DNA from: Streptomyces sp. A1277
GTDB taxonomy: Bacteria > Actinomycetota > Actinomycetes > Streptomycetales > Streptomycetaceae
Length of the DNA stretch: 64,000 bases
Assembly (NCBI RefSeq): GCF_004795015.1
Contig: NZ_SSBI01000004.1
Location: 1-64,000 of the forward strand
Direction of reading: 5' to 3'
The position numbers and the translations under genes are program-made. The notes beneath the pieces are model-generated. The model searched no databases. It was given only the letters and a program-made list of their open reading frames with translations, and was not told where the DNA came from. Shown piece after piece: positions 10,269 to 19,024 of the stretch (its first letter is position 1; each line of letters opens with the position of its first letter).

Positions 10269-13046
10269 ATGGCCTCACGTACGTCCGGCAAGGGTTCCCA
10301 GGGCACGGCGGGCACCGCGAAGCGCGTCGGCGGTGGCCCGGGCCCGGCGAAGAAAGCCGCGCCCGCCAAGAAGACCGCAGCCAAGAAGACCGCTCCCGCG
10401 AAGAAGGCGCCCGTAAAGAAGGCGGCGGCCAAGAAGGCCGCCCCGCCGCCGGCGCCGTCCCCCACCAACGGGGTGTACCGGCTGGCGCGGGCCGTCTGGC
10501 TCGGCGCGGCCCACGGCGTCGGCGCGATGTTCCGCGGCATAGGGCGCGGCGCCAAGGGGCTCGACCCCGCCCACCGCAAGGACGGCGTCGCGCTGCTGCT
10601 GCTCGGCCTCGCGCTGATCGTCGCGGCGGGCACCTGGTCGAACCTGCGCGGTCCCGTGGGCGACCTCGTGGAGATGCTCGTGACCGGCGCCTTCGGCCGG
10701 CTCGACCTGCTCGTGCCGATACTGCTGGGTGCCATCGCCGTGCGGCTGATCCTCTATCCGGAGAAGCCCGAGGCCAACGGCCGCATCGTCATCGGCCTCT
10801 CGGCCCTGGTCATCGGCGTGCTCGGCCAGGTCCACATCGCCTGCGGCTCGCCCGGGCGCGACGAGGGCACCGAGGCCATGCAGGACGCCGGCGGGCTCAT
10901 CGGCTGGGCCGCGTCCAAGCCGCTGATCTTCGCCATGGGCGAGGTGCTGGCCGTCCCCCTGCTCCTGCTGCTCACCGTCTTCGGCCTGCTGGTCGTCACG
11001 GCCACGCCGGTGAACGCCATCCCGCAGCGGCTGCGGCTGCTCGGCGTCAAGCTGGGAATCATCGAGCCGGCCCCCGACCCCGAGGCGCAGGGGGAGGGCG
11101 ACGACGAACGGTACGACGAGCAGTGGCGCGAGGCACTGCCCGCCCGCTCGCGCCGCTCCCCGGCGCGCCGCACCGAGGCGTCCGAGGAGTACGACCCGGA
11201 CCTGGCGGAGACCGAGGCGCTCACCAAGCGCCGCAGGCCGCGCAGGGCCTCGGTGCAGCCCGCGATGAACCGGCCCATGGACGCGGTGGACGTGGCGGCC
11301 GCCGCTGCCGCCGCGCTCGACGGGGCCGTGCTCAACGGCATGCCGCCCTCGCCGGTCGTCGCCGATCTGACCCAGGGCGTCTCGGTGGACCGCGAGCGTG
11401 CGGGCACGCCGGTGCCGGGCGCCAGGGAGGCGGAGCCGGTCAAGAGGCCCGCCGGGAAGCCGGCCGAGTCCGCCCCGGCCGGTGGCGTACCCGATCTGAC
11501 CAAGCCGGTCCCCGACCGCTCCGCGTCGCAGCCGCTGCCCGCCCGCGCCGAACAGCTCCAGCTCTCCGGCGACATCACCTACGCGCTGCCCTCGCTCGAC
11601 CTGCTGGAGCGCGGTGGGCCCGGCAAGACGCGCAGCGCCGCCAACGACGCGATCGTCGCCTCGCTGACCAACGTCTTCACCGAGTTCAAGGTCGACGCCG
11701 CCGTCACCGGCTTCACCCGGGGGCCGACGGTGACGCGGTACGAGGTGGAGCTCGGCCCGGCCGTGAAGGTCGAGCGGATCACCGCGCTCGCCAAGAACAT
11801 CGCGTACGCCGTCGCCAGCCCCGACGTCCGCATCATCTCGCCGATCCCGGGGAAGTCCGCGGTCGGCATCGAGATCCCGAACTCGGACCGCGAGATGGTC
11901 AACCTCGGCGACGTGCTGCGGCTCGCGGACGCGGCGGAGGACGACCACCCGATGCTGGTCGCGCTCGGCAAGAACGTCGAGGGCGGCTACGAGATGGCCA
12001 ACCTCGCGAAGATGCCGCACGTCCTGGTGGCCGGTGCGACCGGTTCCGGTAAGTCCTCCTGCATCAACTGCCTGATCACCTCGGTCATGGTGCGGGCGAC
12101 GCCGGAGGACGTCCGGATGGTCCTGGTCGACCCGAAGCGCGTCGAGCTGACCGCGTACGAGGGCATCCCGCACCTGATCACGCCGATCATCACCAACCCC
12201 AAGAAGGCCGCCGAGGCCCTCCAGTGGGTCGTACGGGAGATGGATCTGCGCTACGACGACCTCGCGGCGTTCGGCTACCGGCACATCGACGACTTCAACC
12301 ACGCGGTGCGCACCGGCAAGCTCAAGACGCCCGAGGGCAGCGAACGGGAGCTCTCGCCGTACCCGTATCTGCTGGTGATCGTGGACGAGCTGGCCGACCT
12401 GATGATGGTCGCCCCGCGCGACGTCGAGGACTCGATCGTCCGCATCACCCAGCTGGCCCGCGCCGCCGGTATCCACCTGGTCCTCGCCACACAGCGCCCC
12501 TCGGTGGACGTCGTCACCGGTCTGATCAAGGCGAACGTGCCCTCCCGGCTCGCCTTCGCCACCTCCTCGCTCGCCGACAGCCGCGTCATCCTGGACCAGC
12601 CCGGCGCGGAGAAGCTCATCGGAAAGGGTGACGGGCTGTTCCTGCCGATGGGGGCGAACAAGCCGACCCGTATGCAGGGCGCCTTCGTCACCGAGGACGA
12701 GGTCGCGGCGGTGGTCCAGCACTGCAAGGACCAGATGGCCCCCGTCTTCCGCGACGACGTGGTGGTCGGCACCAAGCAGAAGAAGGAGATCGACGAGGAC
12801 ATCGGCGACGACCTGGACCTGCTGTGCCAGGCCGCCGAGCTGGTCGTCTCCACCCAGTTCGGGTCGACCTCGATGCTCCAGCGCAAGCTGCGCGTCGGCT
12901 TCGCCAAGGCCGGCCGGCTGATGGACCTGATGGAGTCGCGCAACATCGTCGGGCCGAGCGAGGGCTCCAAGGCCCGCGACGTCCTCGTGAAACCCGACGA
13001 GCTCGACGGGGTGTTGGCACAGATCCGTGGGGAAACCGCCTCGTAA
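10269..13046 (+). CDS. ftsK: FtsK/SpoIIIE DNA translocase
   Basis: A 925-residue septal DNA pump that moves chromosome DNA through closing septa. It begins with an Ala/Lys/Pro-rich, histone-H1-like tail (AKKTAAKKTAPAKK and similar, residues ~25-65). About four membrane helices follow (residues ~110-250), then a charged linker and the motor. Walker A is GATGSGKSS at about residue 589 and Walker B is LLVIVDELAD with Asp706. A C-terminal gamma winged helix (about 845-915, STSMLQRKLRVGFAKAGRLMD) should read KOPS-like DNA. ATG 10269 is chosen because conserved MASRTSGKG-type starts are typical; no strong Shine-Dalgarno is visible and the frame is open to 10095. Confidence 0.95.
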   Translation: MASRTSGKGSQGTAGTAKRVGGGPGPAKKAAPAKKTAAKKTAPAKKAPVKKAAAKKAAPPPAPSPTNGVYRLARAVWLGAAHGVGAMFRGIGRGAKGLDPAHRKDGVALLLLGLALIVAAGTWSNLRGPVGDLVEMLVTGAFGRLDLLVPILLGAIAVRLILYPEKPEANGRIVIGLSALVIGVLGQVHIACGSPGRDEGTEAMQDAGGLIGWAASKPLIFAMGEVLAVPLLLLLTVFGLLVVTATPVNAIPQRLRLLGVKLGIIEPAPDPEAQGEGDDERYDEQWREALPARSRRSPARRTEASEEYDPDLAETEALTKRRRPRRASVQPAMNRPMDAVDVAAAAAAALDGAVLNGMPPSPVVADLTQGVSVDRERAGTPVPGAREAEPVKRPAGKPAESAPAGGVPDLTKPVPDRSASQPLPARAEQLQLSGDITYALPSLDLLERGGPGKTRSAANDAIVASLTNVFTEFKVDAAVTGFTRGPTVTRYEVELGPAVKVERITALAKNIAYAVASPDVRIISPIPGKSAVGIEIPNSDREMVNLGDVLRLADAAEDDHPMLVALGKNVEGGYEMANLAKMPHVLVAGATGSGKSSCINCLITSVMVRATPEDVRMVLVDPKRVELTAYEGIPHLITPIITNPKKAAEALQWVVREMDLRYDDLAAFGYRHIDDFNHAVRTGKLKTPEGSERELSPYPYLLVIVDELADLMMVAPRDVEDSIVRITQLARAAGIHLVLATQRPSVDVVTGLIKANVPSRLAFATSSLADSRVILDQPGAEKLIGKGDGLFLPMGANKPTRMQGAFVTEDEVAAVVQHCKDQMAPVFRDDVVVGTKQKKEIDEDIGDDLDLLCQAAELVVSTQFGSTSMLQRKLRVGFAKAGRLMDLMESRNIVGPSEGSKARDVLVKPDELDGVLAQIRGETAS

Positions 13047-13249
13047 GGGTTTCCCGGGCAACCGTTTCGCCGGGTCACACGTCAAGGTGAGGGGAGGGAC
13101 AGAGAACGTCCTTCCCCGGGGCGGCCCGGCGAATCCGGCTCTGTTCGAATCTGATGGCGTACAAAGTCCTCCCGCCCGGTTGCCCCTCCCTTTCGTACCC
13201 CCCCTAGACTGAACACCCAGCAGGTGGCTCACGCTCGAAAGGCGCCCCC

Positions 13250-14050
13250 GTGTCCATCGGCAACTCCCCCGAAGACGACCGGCCTTCGATCGGTCGAGTG
13301 CTTCAGCAGGCTCGTCTCGCCGCAGGTCTCACGGTCGAAGAGGTCAGCACGTCCACCCGGGTGCGCATCCCCATCGTGCACGCGGTCGAGCAGGACGACT
13401 TCTCCCGCTGCGGCGGCGACGTGTACGCCCGCGGCCACATCCGGACGCTGGCGCGTGCGGTCGGCGCCGATCCGGAACCCCTGGTCACGCAGTACGACGC
13501 CGAGCACGGCGGCCGTCCCGCGCCCACTCCGGCGGCCCCGCTGTTCGAGGCCGAGCGCATCCGTTCCGAACCCCGCCGGCCCAACTGGACGGCGGCCATG
13601 GTCGCGGCGATCGTCGCCGTGATCGGCTTCGTCGGCTTCACCTTCCTCAAGGGCGGTGACGAACCCTCGACCGCCGGCCGTGTCGCCGAGGGTCCGACGT
13701 CCGACAAGATCGCCCCGAAGCCCTCCACCAGCAAGCCCGCCGACCCCAAGCCGGCGCCCTCCGACAGCGCAATCGCCGCGGCGCCCCAGGACAAGGTCAC
13801 GGTCAAGCTCAGCGCCACCCAGGGCAAGAGCTGGATCTCGGCCAAGGACCACAACGGCCGCTCCCTCTTCGACGGAACGCTTCAGCAGGGCCAGTCGAAG
13901 ACCTTCCAGGACAAGGAGCGCGTCGACCTCGTCCTCGGCAACGCCGGATCGATCGAGCTGTTCGTCAACGGCAAGAAGGTCGAGGACCAGTTCCAGCCCG
14001 GACAGGTCGAGCGGCTCTCGTACACCAAGGGCGACCCCGAGGTCGGCTGA
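13250..14050 (+). CDS. RodZ-like membrane-anchored helix-turn-helix protein
   Basis: A 266-residue protein starting at GTG 13250. An N-terminal Cro/C1-type HTH (residues ~14-75, [19 protein letters not shown]) is followed by one transmembrane helix (~113-133). A Pro/Ser/Lys-rich linker leads to a C-terminal beta domain of the DUF4115 type (~185-262). This is the RodZ architecture, in which the HTH contacts cytoskeletal proteins rather than DNA in known cases. It follows ftsK by 203 bases and precedes rimO, a neighbourhood conserved in Streptomyces. It is shorter than E. coli RodZ (337 residues). A role in cell shape or septation is inferred from the family. Confidence 0.8.
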   Translation: MSIGNSPEDDRPSIGRVLQQARLAAGLTVEEVSTSTRVRIPIVHAVEQDDFSRCGGDVYARGHIRTLARAVGADPEPLVTQYDAEHGGRPAPTPAAPLFEAERIRSEPRRPNWTAAMVAAIVAVIGFVGFTFLKGGDEPSTAGRVAEGPTSDKIAPKPSTSKPADPKPAPSDSAIAAAPQDKVTVKLSATQGKSWISAKDHNGRSLFDGTLQQGQSKTFQDKERVDLVLGNAGSIELFVNGKKVEDQFQPGQVERLSYTKGDPEVG

Positions 14051-14077
14051 GCGGCCACCCCGGAAACACTGCGGCGC

Positions 14078-14111
14078 GGCGAGCGCCCGGCCACCGTGCC
14101 GGGCGCTCGCC
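14078..14111 (+). terminator. Terminator after the RodZ-like gene
   Basis: A perfect 14-bp G+C-rich stem (14078-14091 with 14098-14111) with a 6-base loop, 28 bases after the stop codon. It separates this gene from the rimO operon. Confidence 0.85.
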
Positions 14112-14184
14112 GTCTTCGTCACTCCCTGTAACGGCCCAACCCTGCGCGGCGGGGCCAGTGCCGGGACAAAGTAGTCTTGAGTCC

Positions 14185-15663
14185 ATGCCCGAACGCCGTA
14201 CCGTCGCCCTTGTCACTCTTGGCTGCGCCCGTAACGAGGTGGACTCGGAGGAGCTCGCAGGCCGCTTGGCAGCGGACGGCTGGGAGCTCGTCGAGAACGC
14301 CTCCGATGCCGATGTCGCCGTGGTCAACACCTGTGGGTTCGTCGAAGCCGCCAAGAAGGACTCCGTCGATGCCCTGCTCGAAGCCAATGATCTGAAGGAC
14401 CACGGCCGCACCCAGGCCGTCGTCGCCGTCGGCTGCATGGCCGAGCGCTACGGCAAGGACCTCGCCGAGGCCCTGCCCGAGGCGGACGGAGTCCTCGGTT
14501 TCGACGACTACACCGACATCTCCGACCGCCTCCAGACCATCCTCAGCGGCGGCATCCACGCCTCCCACACCCCCCGCGACCGCCGCAAGCTGCTCCCGAT
14601 CAGCCCGGCCGAACGGCAGGACGCCGCGGTCGCGCTGCCCGGCCACGCGCAGGAGGCCGCCCCGGCCCCCGCCGACCTCCCGGAGGGCGTCGCCCCGGTC
14701 TCCGGGCCGCGCGCGCCCCTGCGCCGGCGGCTGGGCACCAGCCCCGTCGCCTCGGTCAAGCTGGCCTCCGGCTGCGACCGCCGGTGCTCCTTCTGCGCCA
14801 TCCCGTCCTTCCGCGGCTCCTTCATCTCCCGGCGCCCCTCGGACGTGCTGGGCGAGACCCGCTGGCTGGCCGAGCAGGGCGTCAAGGAGGTCATGCTCGT
14901 CTCCGAGAACAACACCTCGTACGGCAAGGACCTCGGTGACATCCGTCTCCTGGAGACGCTGCTGCCCGAACTCGCGGACGTCGACGGCATCGAGCGCATC
15001 CGGGTCAGCTATCTGCAGCCCGCCGAGATGCGGCCCGGCCTGATCGACGTCCTCACCTCGACGCCCAAGGTCGCGCCCTACTTCGACCTGTCCTTCCAGC
15101 ACTCCGCGCCCGGCGTGCTGCGGGCGATGCGCCGCTTCGGCGACACCGACCGCTTCCTGGAGCTGCTGGACACCATCCGGAGCAAGGCGCCGCAGGCGGG
15201 GGCCCGCTCCAACTTCATCGTGGGCTTCCCCGGCGAGACCGAGGACGACCTCGCGGAGCTGGAACGGTTCCTCACCGGCGCGCGCCTCGACGCGATCGGC
15301 GTCTTCGGCTACTCCGACGAGGAGGGCACCGAAGCGGTCGGCTACGAGAACAAGCTGGACGCCGACGTCATCGCGGAGCGCCTCGCGCACATCTCGCAGC
15401 TCGCCGAGGAACTGACCTCGCAGCGGGCCGAGGAGCGCATGGGGGAATCGCTCCAGGTGCTGGTCGAGTCCGTGGAACCCACCGAGGAAGAGCCGCGCGC
15501 CGTCGGGCGCGCCGCGCACCAGGCGCCCGAAACGGACGGCCAGGTGCTCTTCACCACACGCGAGGGCCTTGTCCCGGGCCGTATGGTCGAGGCAAAGGTG
15601 GTGGGCACCGAAGGCGTGGACCTGATCGCCGAGTGCAGTGAGCTTGTGGAGGTAGCCAGATGA
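14185..15663 (+). CDS. rimO: Ribosomal protein S12 methylthiotransferase RimO
   Basis: A 492-residue radical-SAM enzyme that adds a methylthio group to an Asp of ribosomal protein S12. The N-terminal UPF0004 domain has the three extra cluster Cys (C14 in [24 protein letters not shown]). The radical-SAM triad is Cys197-Cys201-Cys204 in [10 protein letters not shown]-terminal TRAM domain ends the protein. The [11 protein letters not shown] signature separates RimO from MiaB (encoded at 43152). ATG 14185 is used because [14 protein letters not shown] is the family start; an upstream ATG at 14158 is less likely. The gene overlaps pgsA by 4 bases, indicating translational coupling. Confidence 0.95.
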   Translation: MPERRTVALVTLGCARNEVDSEELAGRLAADGWELVENASDADVAVVNTCGFVEAAKKDSVDALLEANDLKDHGRTQAVVAVGCMAERYGKDLAEALPEADGVLGFDDYTDISDRLQTILSGGIHASHTPRDRRKLLPISPAERQDAAVALPGHAQEAAPAPADLPEGVAPVSGPRAPLRRRLGTSPVASVKLASGCDRRCSFCAIPSFRGSFISRRPSDVLGETRWLAEQGVKEVMLVSENNTSYGKDLGDIRLLETLLPELADVDGIERIRVSYLQPAEMRPGLIDVLTSTPKVAPYFDLSFQHSAPGVLRAMRRFGDTDRFLELLDTIRSKAPQAGARSNFIVGFPGETEDDLAELERFLTGARLDAIGVFGYSDEEGTEAVGYENKLDADVIAERLAHISQLAEELTSQRAEERMGESLQVLVESVEPTEEEPRAVGRAAHQAPETDGQVLFTTREGLVPGRMVEAKVVGTEGVDLIAECSELVEVAR

Positions 15664-16412
15664 CCGGAGTCCCGGCATCCGCGGCGGGCGGCTCCGGCTC
15701 GACGCCGGTCCGCGGCGGAAAGCTGGGCGCCGCTGCGGTCGATCAGGCCAGTCTGTGGAACATCGCCAACCTTCTGACGATGGCCCGGCTCGTGCTCGTC
15801 CCCGGCTTCGTGGTGCTGCTGCTCCACAACGGCGGCTACGACCCGGCCTGGCGCTCCTTCGCCTGGGCCGCCTTCGCCATCGCCATGATCACCGACCTGT
15901 TCGACGGGCACCTGGCCCGTACGTACAACCTGGTCACCGATTTCGGGAAGATCGCCGACCCGATAGCGGACAAGGCGATCATGGGTGCGGCGCTGGTCTG
16001 CCTGTCGTATCTCGGCGACCTGCCGTGGTGGGTCACGGGTGTGATCCTCTTCCGCGAGATCGGCATCACGCTGATGCGGTTCTGGGTGATCCGGCACGGC
16101 GTCATTCCGGCCAGTCGCGGCGGCAAGATGAAGACGCTGGCGCAGGGCACGGCGGTCGGGATGTACGTGCTGGCCCTGACCGGGCCGCTGGCCACCCTGC
16201 GCTTCTGGGTGATGGCGGTGGCCGTCGTGCTGACGGTCGTCACCGGTCTCGACTACGTCCGCCAGGCCGTGGTGCTGCGGCGCCAGGGGCTTGCGGCGGA
16301 GCGTGCGGCCGAGGGGCCGCAGGGCGCTGCCGAGGGCGCCGAGCCGGTCGCCGGAGCGGCCGGGGCCCGTGGTGCGGCGGAGGCCCGTGGCGCGGCGGAG
16401 GCCGAGCGGTGA
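15660..16412 (+). CDS. pgsA: CDP-diacylglycerol-glycerol-3-phosphate 3-phosphatidyltransferase PgsA
   Basis: A 250-residue membrane enzyme that makes phosphatidylglycerophosphate from CDP-diacylglycerol and glycerol-3-phosphate. The CDP-alcohol phosphotransferase signature DG(x2)AR(x8)G(x3)D(x3)D is present in [20 protein letters not shown] and the residues that follow. Several membrane helices follow. The last ~35 residues are low-complexity Ala/Gly/Glu/Arg repeats ([11 protein letters not shown]). It starts inside the rimO stop (ATGA) and its own stop overlaps the GTG of cinA, so rimO-pgsA-cinA form a tight operon. The same pgsA-cinA-clgR order occurs in corynebacteria. Confidence 0.92.
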   Translation: MTGVPASAAGGSGSTPVRGGKLGAAAVDQASLWNIANLLTMARLVLVPGFVVLLLHNGGYDPAWRSFAWAAFAIAMITDLFDGHLARTYNLVTDFGKIADPIADKAIMGAALVCLSYLGDLPWWVTGVILFREIGITLMRFWVIRHGVIPASRGGKMKTLAQGTAVGMYVLALTGPLATLRFWVMAVAVVLTVVTGLDYVRQAVVLRRQGLAAERAAEGPQGAAEGAEPVAGAAGARGAAEARGAAEAER

Positions 16413-16918
16413 CCGCCGCGGGGCGGGTGCTGCGGCTGCTGGTGGCGCGGGGGGAGACCCTGGCCGTCGCGGAGTCGCTGACCGGCGGCCTGGTCGCGGC
16501 CGAACTGACATCCGTGCCCGGTGCCTCACAGGCATTCCGCGGGTCCGTCACGGCTTACGCGACCCCCCTCAAGAGTGAAGTCCTGGGGGTGGACGCGGCC
16601 CTTCTCGCGGAGCGCGGGGCGGTGGACGCCGAGGTCGCGCGCCAGATGGCAGCAGGCGCACGCCGGGTTCTGGGCGCAGACTGGGGAGTGGCGACCACCG
16701 GAGTCGCCGGCCCCGAGCCGCAGGACGGACAGCCCGTAGGAACCGTCTTCGTCGCGGTCAGCGGCCCGCGGGGCACCGGGAAAGTGGCCGCACTGCGGTT
16801 GAACGGCGACCGGGCGGACATCCGTAAAGAGAGCGTACGAAGTGCGCTCGACCTGCTCTCGGGCGAACTCCATGAGAATGCGAGCGCACAGGATACGGAA
16901 GAGAACGGGGGGAATTGA
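16409..16918 (+). CDS. cinA: CinA-family nicotinamide-nucleotide amidohydrolase (PncC domain)
   Basis: A 169-residue protein with only the CinA C-terminal domain, which deamidates NMN to nicotinate mononucleotide in pyridine nucleotide recycling. Family motifs are AESLTGGLVAAELTSVPGAS near residue 18, AYATPLKSEVLGV, and TTGVAGPEPQDGQPVGTVFVA. The N-terminal molybdopterin-binding half of full-length CinA is absent, as in other stand-alone PncC proteins. The GTG start overlaps the pgsA stop by 4 bases. The historic competence-damage name does not imply a role in transformation here. Confidence 0.9.
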   Translation: MTAAGRVLRLLVARGETLAVAESLTGGLVAAELTSVPGASQAFRGSVTAYATPLKSEVLGVDAALLAERGAVDAEVARQMAAGARRVLGADWGVATTGVAGPEPQDGQPVGTVFVAVSGPRGTGKVAALRLNGDRADIRKESVRSALDLLSGELHENASAQDTEENGGN

Positions 16919-17027
16919 TGTTTGCAGCCCTGAGTGAACACGACATCGCTCCCCGCACGGCCGCAGCGCTAGGCGGTACGGTGGGGCGTGAAGGATGCGG
17001 CTACGCGGTCCGAGGAGGGAGCCACCG

Positions 17028-17411
17028 ATGATTCTGCTCCGTCGCCTGCTGGGTGACGTGCTGCGTCGGCAGCGCCAGCGCCAAGGCCGTACTCTGCGCG
17101 AAGTCTCCTCGTCCGCCCGAGTTTCGCTCGGCTATCTCTCCGAGGTGGAGCGGGGGCAGAAGGAGGCATCCTCCGAACTGCTCTCCGCCATTTGCGACGC
17201 GCTTGACGTACGGATGTCCGAGCTCATGCGTGAAGTGAGCGATGAGCTGTCCCTGGCTGAACTGGCCGAGTCGGCAGCGGCCAGCGATCCGGTACCAGTA
17301 CCGGTGCGCCCCATGCTCAACTCCGTCTCCGTTACTTCGGTGGCGGGTGTACCGACGGGGCGGGTGACCATCAAGGCGCCCGCGGAAGCGGTGGACGTCG
17401 TCGCCGCCTGA
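17028..17411 (+). CDS. clgR: ClgR-type XRE transcriptional activator of Clp/Lon protease genes
   Basis: A 127-residue regulator with an N-terminal Cro/C1 helix-turn-helix (residues ~12-66, [20 protein letters not shown]). In Streptomyces and corynebacteria, ClgR encoded just after pgsA-cinA activates clpP1, clpC and lon. The protein ends in ...VDVVAA; a C-terminal Ala-Ala is the signal through which S. lividans ClgR is degraded by ClpP, giving feedback control. ATG 17028 has an ideal gaggaggga (17012-17020). The 109 bases between cinA and clgR also hold a small open frame that overlaps both genes. Assignment as ClgR rests on sequence, size, tail and position. Confidence 0.9.
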   Translation: MILLRRLLGDVLRRQRQRQGRTLREVSSSARVSLGYLSEVERGQKEASSELLSAICDALDVRMSELMREVSDELSLAELAESAAASDPVPVPVRPMLNSVSVTSVAGVPTGRVTIKAPAEAVDVVAA

Positions 17412-17436
17412 TCCGTACGGTTCGGTGTGAAGCCGG

Positions 17437-17474
17437 AGCCCCGGTTCTCCCCCCTGGTGGGGAGGGCCGGGGCT
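17437..17474 (+). terminator. clgR terminator
   Basis: The stem agccccgg/ccggggct (17437-17444 with 17467-17474) is extended inside by ctcccc/ggggag pairing. It lies 26 bases after the clgR stop. Confidence 0.7.
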
Positions 17475-17510
17475 TCTGTGCGTGGTGGGGAGGGCCGGGA
17501 CTTCTGTGTG
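17455..17510 (+). repeat. Two-copy 28-bp tandem repeat
   Basis: Units 17455-17482 and 17483-17510 differ at two positions; both begin tggtggggagggccggg and contain cttctgtg. The repeat apparently arose by duplicating the 3' arm of the clgR terminator. Confidence 0.85.
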
Positions 17511-17734
17511 CCCGGGGGGTGTCGGGCGGGCCCGCCCGGTGCGGTCTCCGGGGCCGGCCCGCGCGGACTTTCGCCTGGTGCGTGTCAGCGGGGCGATGGG
17601 GGGCAGATGCCTGGATGAGACCGAGGAACAATCCGGTGCGATCCCGTACAGAGACTTTCCTCGAATGACCGTTTTGCTTCGTTTGTGCCATCGTGGTGGT
17701 GCTGAACGGAACGGATTCCAGATCGGAGACGTGC

Positions 17735-18208
17735 ATGTCTGTGGTGAAGAGCCCGCTGTCCAAGACCGACCTCAAGACTGTCGGGGATGCGCTCCAGGGG
17801 GCGCTGGTGGACCTCGTCGACCTGTCTCTGGTGGCCAAGCAGGTCCACTGGAACGTGGTCGGGCCGCGCTTCAGGTCCGTGCATCTCCAGCTCGACGATG
17901 TCGTCGACACCGCCCGCCAGCACTCCGACACGGTCGCCGAACGGGCTTCCGCGCTCGGCGTCAACCCGGATGGGCGAGCCGCCACGATCGCCAAGAGCAC
18001 GGCCATCCAGTCCGGCTCGTCCGAGGGCTGGATCAAGGACGTGGACGCGGTCAAGACCCTGATCGACGCCCTCGGCGTGGTCATCGGGCGGATGCGGGAG
18101 CGGATCGAGGCGACCGAGACCCCCGACCCGGTCAGCCAGGACATTCTGATCTCGCTGACCGCCGACCTCGAAAAGCACGCGTGGATGTTCCAGGCCGAGA
18201 ACGCCTGA
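17735..18208 (+). CDS. dps: Dps-family ferritin-like DNA-protection protein
   Basis: A 157-residue four-helix-bundle protein of the Dps family. The intersubunit ferroxidase motif is visible as KQVHWNVVGPRFRSVHLQLDD (His, then the Asp of LDD). Dodecameric Dps proteins oxidise and store iron and compact DNA during stress. The N-terminal tail is short and not Lys-rich, so DNA binding may be weak. ATG 17735 is chosen because cggag lies 7 bases upstream and MSVVKSPLS matches family starts; the frame is open to 17693. Its place downstream of clgR and before a CsbD-like gene suggests a stress cluster. S. coelicolor has three Dps proteins and the one at this locus is probably DpsB. Confidence 0.9.
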   Translation: MSVVKSPLSKTDLKTVGDALQGALVDLVDLSLVAKQVHWNVVGPRFRSVHLQLDDVVDTARQHSDTVAERASALGVNPDGRAATIAKSTAIQSGSSEGWIKDVDAVKTLIDALGVVIGRMRERIEATETPDPVSQDILISLTADLEKHAWMFQAENA

Positions 18209-18267
18209 CCCGAGCGGATGCCGCGGTGCCTCAGGGCACCGATTCTCTCCAATGGAGGAAGTAACTC

Positions 18268-18462
18268 ATGAACGACGAAGGCGCGAAGGACAAGATCACC
18301 GGCAAGGCGAAGGAAGCCATGGGCAAGATGACCGGCGACCGTCGCAAGGAGGCCGAGGGCAAGACGGACCAGGCGAAGGGCAAGGCCAAGGGAGCCGTGG
18401 GCGATGCCCGCGACCGGGCGGACGGCGTCAAGGACTCGCTGGCCGACGACGACAAGGACTGA
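18268..18462 (+). CDS. CsbD-like general stress protein
   Basis: A 64-residue, highly charged protein of the CsbD family, recognised by DKITGKAKEAMGKMTGDR followed by repeated A-K-G-K heptad-like segments. It has no hydrophobic core and is probably partly disordered. CsbD homologues are induced by general stress sigma factors, though their mechanism is unknown. ATG 18268 has the strong ribosome-binding site ggagga at 18254-18259. It lies 60 bases after dps, with no terminator between, so the two may be co-transcribed. A strong hairpin follows at 18473. Confidence 0.88.
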   Translation: MNDEGAKDKITGKAKEAMGKMTGDRRKEAEGKTDQAKGKAKGAVGDARDRADGVKDSLADDDKD

Positions 18463-18472
18463 CCCGTCCGAA

Positions 18473-18504
18473 CAGAGCCCCCACCGTGCGCGGTGGGGGC
18501 TCTG
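18473..18504 (+). terminator. csbD-like gene terminator
   Basis: A perfect 14-bp stem (18473-18486 with 18491-18504) closed by the 4-base loop tgcg, 11 bases after the stop codon, followed by ctttga. Confidence 0.88.
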
Positions 18505-18559
18505 CTTTGAGAGGGCTCTGTGCGGGTCGTCGGTCAGTGGGTGCGGGCCGTTGGTCAAT

Positions 18560-18606
18560 GGGTGTGGGTGTGGGTGTGGGTGTGGGTGTGGGTGTGGTGT
18601 GGGTGT
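18560..18606 (+). repeat. GGGTGT hexamer microsatellite
   Basis: Six consecutive perfect GGGTGT units (18560-18595) are followed by a 5-base unit GGTGT and one more GGGTGT. It lies in the roughly 300-base gap between the csbD-like terminator and the small membrane protein gene. The rest of that gap holds diverged pieces of similar sequence (gtgggtgcgggcc...) and no supported gene. Confidence 0.95.
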
Positions 18607-18760
18607 GATGCGTGTGCGGACGCGGGCGCGGGGCTTTCGTTCGGGAGCCGCCCGGCGGGACCGCGGTGGTGCGCGCCCGCCCCGCGCGCGCCGGTGGTGC
18701 ACCGGTGCGCTCTCGCCCTGCGTGAGAATGCCGGACTAGGTTCGGCCGGAGGAGGCAGCC

Positions 18761-19024
18761 ATGGTACGGCGATGGGTGCCGGCGCTCGTTCTCTGCGGTG
18801 TGTGGTGGTGGGCCGTGCTGCGGCTGGTCCTGGAGCCGGCGCACGCCGGGGTAGTCGAGGGAGCGGTGGCGGCGGGCGGATGGGGGCTGAGCCTCCTGCC
18901 GGTGCACGTGGCCGCGACCGCCAGGCCCATGGGCGTTTTCGACGCCGGAACGGGTCTGCTGCGGCGCGGTAGGGCATGGGCGCGCAGGGCCGGGCGGTCC
19001 TGGCGCCGGAGGCTGGTCAGGTAG
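18761..19024 (+). CDS. Small hypothetical membrane protein
   Basis: An 87-residue protein that I do not recognise. It has one clear N-terminal membrane helix rich in Trp (VPALVLCGVWWWAVLRLVL) and a second hydrophobic stretch near residues 37-52. A strongly basic Arg/Trp tail (RRGRAWARRAGRSWRRRLVR) follows. A gccggaggaggcagcc ribosome-binding site directly precedes ATG 18761, which supports it as real. Its last 8 bases overlap the 3' end of the convergent Nei-type glycosylase gene. It could be a small membrane-associated protein whose tail binds nucleic acid or acidic lipid; that is a guess from composition. Confidence 0.7.
   Translation: MVRRWVPALVLCGVWWWAVLRLVLEPAHAGVVEGAVAAGGWGLSLLPVHVAATARPMGVFDAGTGLLRRGRAWARRAGRSWRRRLVR

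Larger units (their letters stand above)
17412..17734. other. Intergenic region between clgR and dps
   Basis: This is 323 bases without a supported gene. It contains the clgR terminator hairpin (17437-17474), a 28-base imperfect tandem repeat (17455-17510) that overlaps its 3' half, and the dps upstream region. The dps ribosome-binding site cggag is near 17724. No clear promoter hexamers were recognised. Confidence 0.6.

Noticed and set aside
16930..17010. Possible ClgR autoregulatory box before clgR
   Set aside because: cgctaggcg at about 16967-16975 has the half-sites, but the spacing is two bases shorter than the consensus I know, so I do not claim it.
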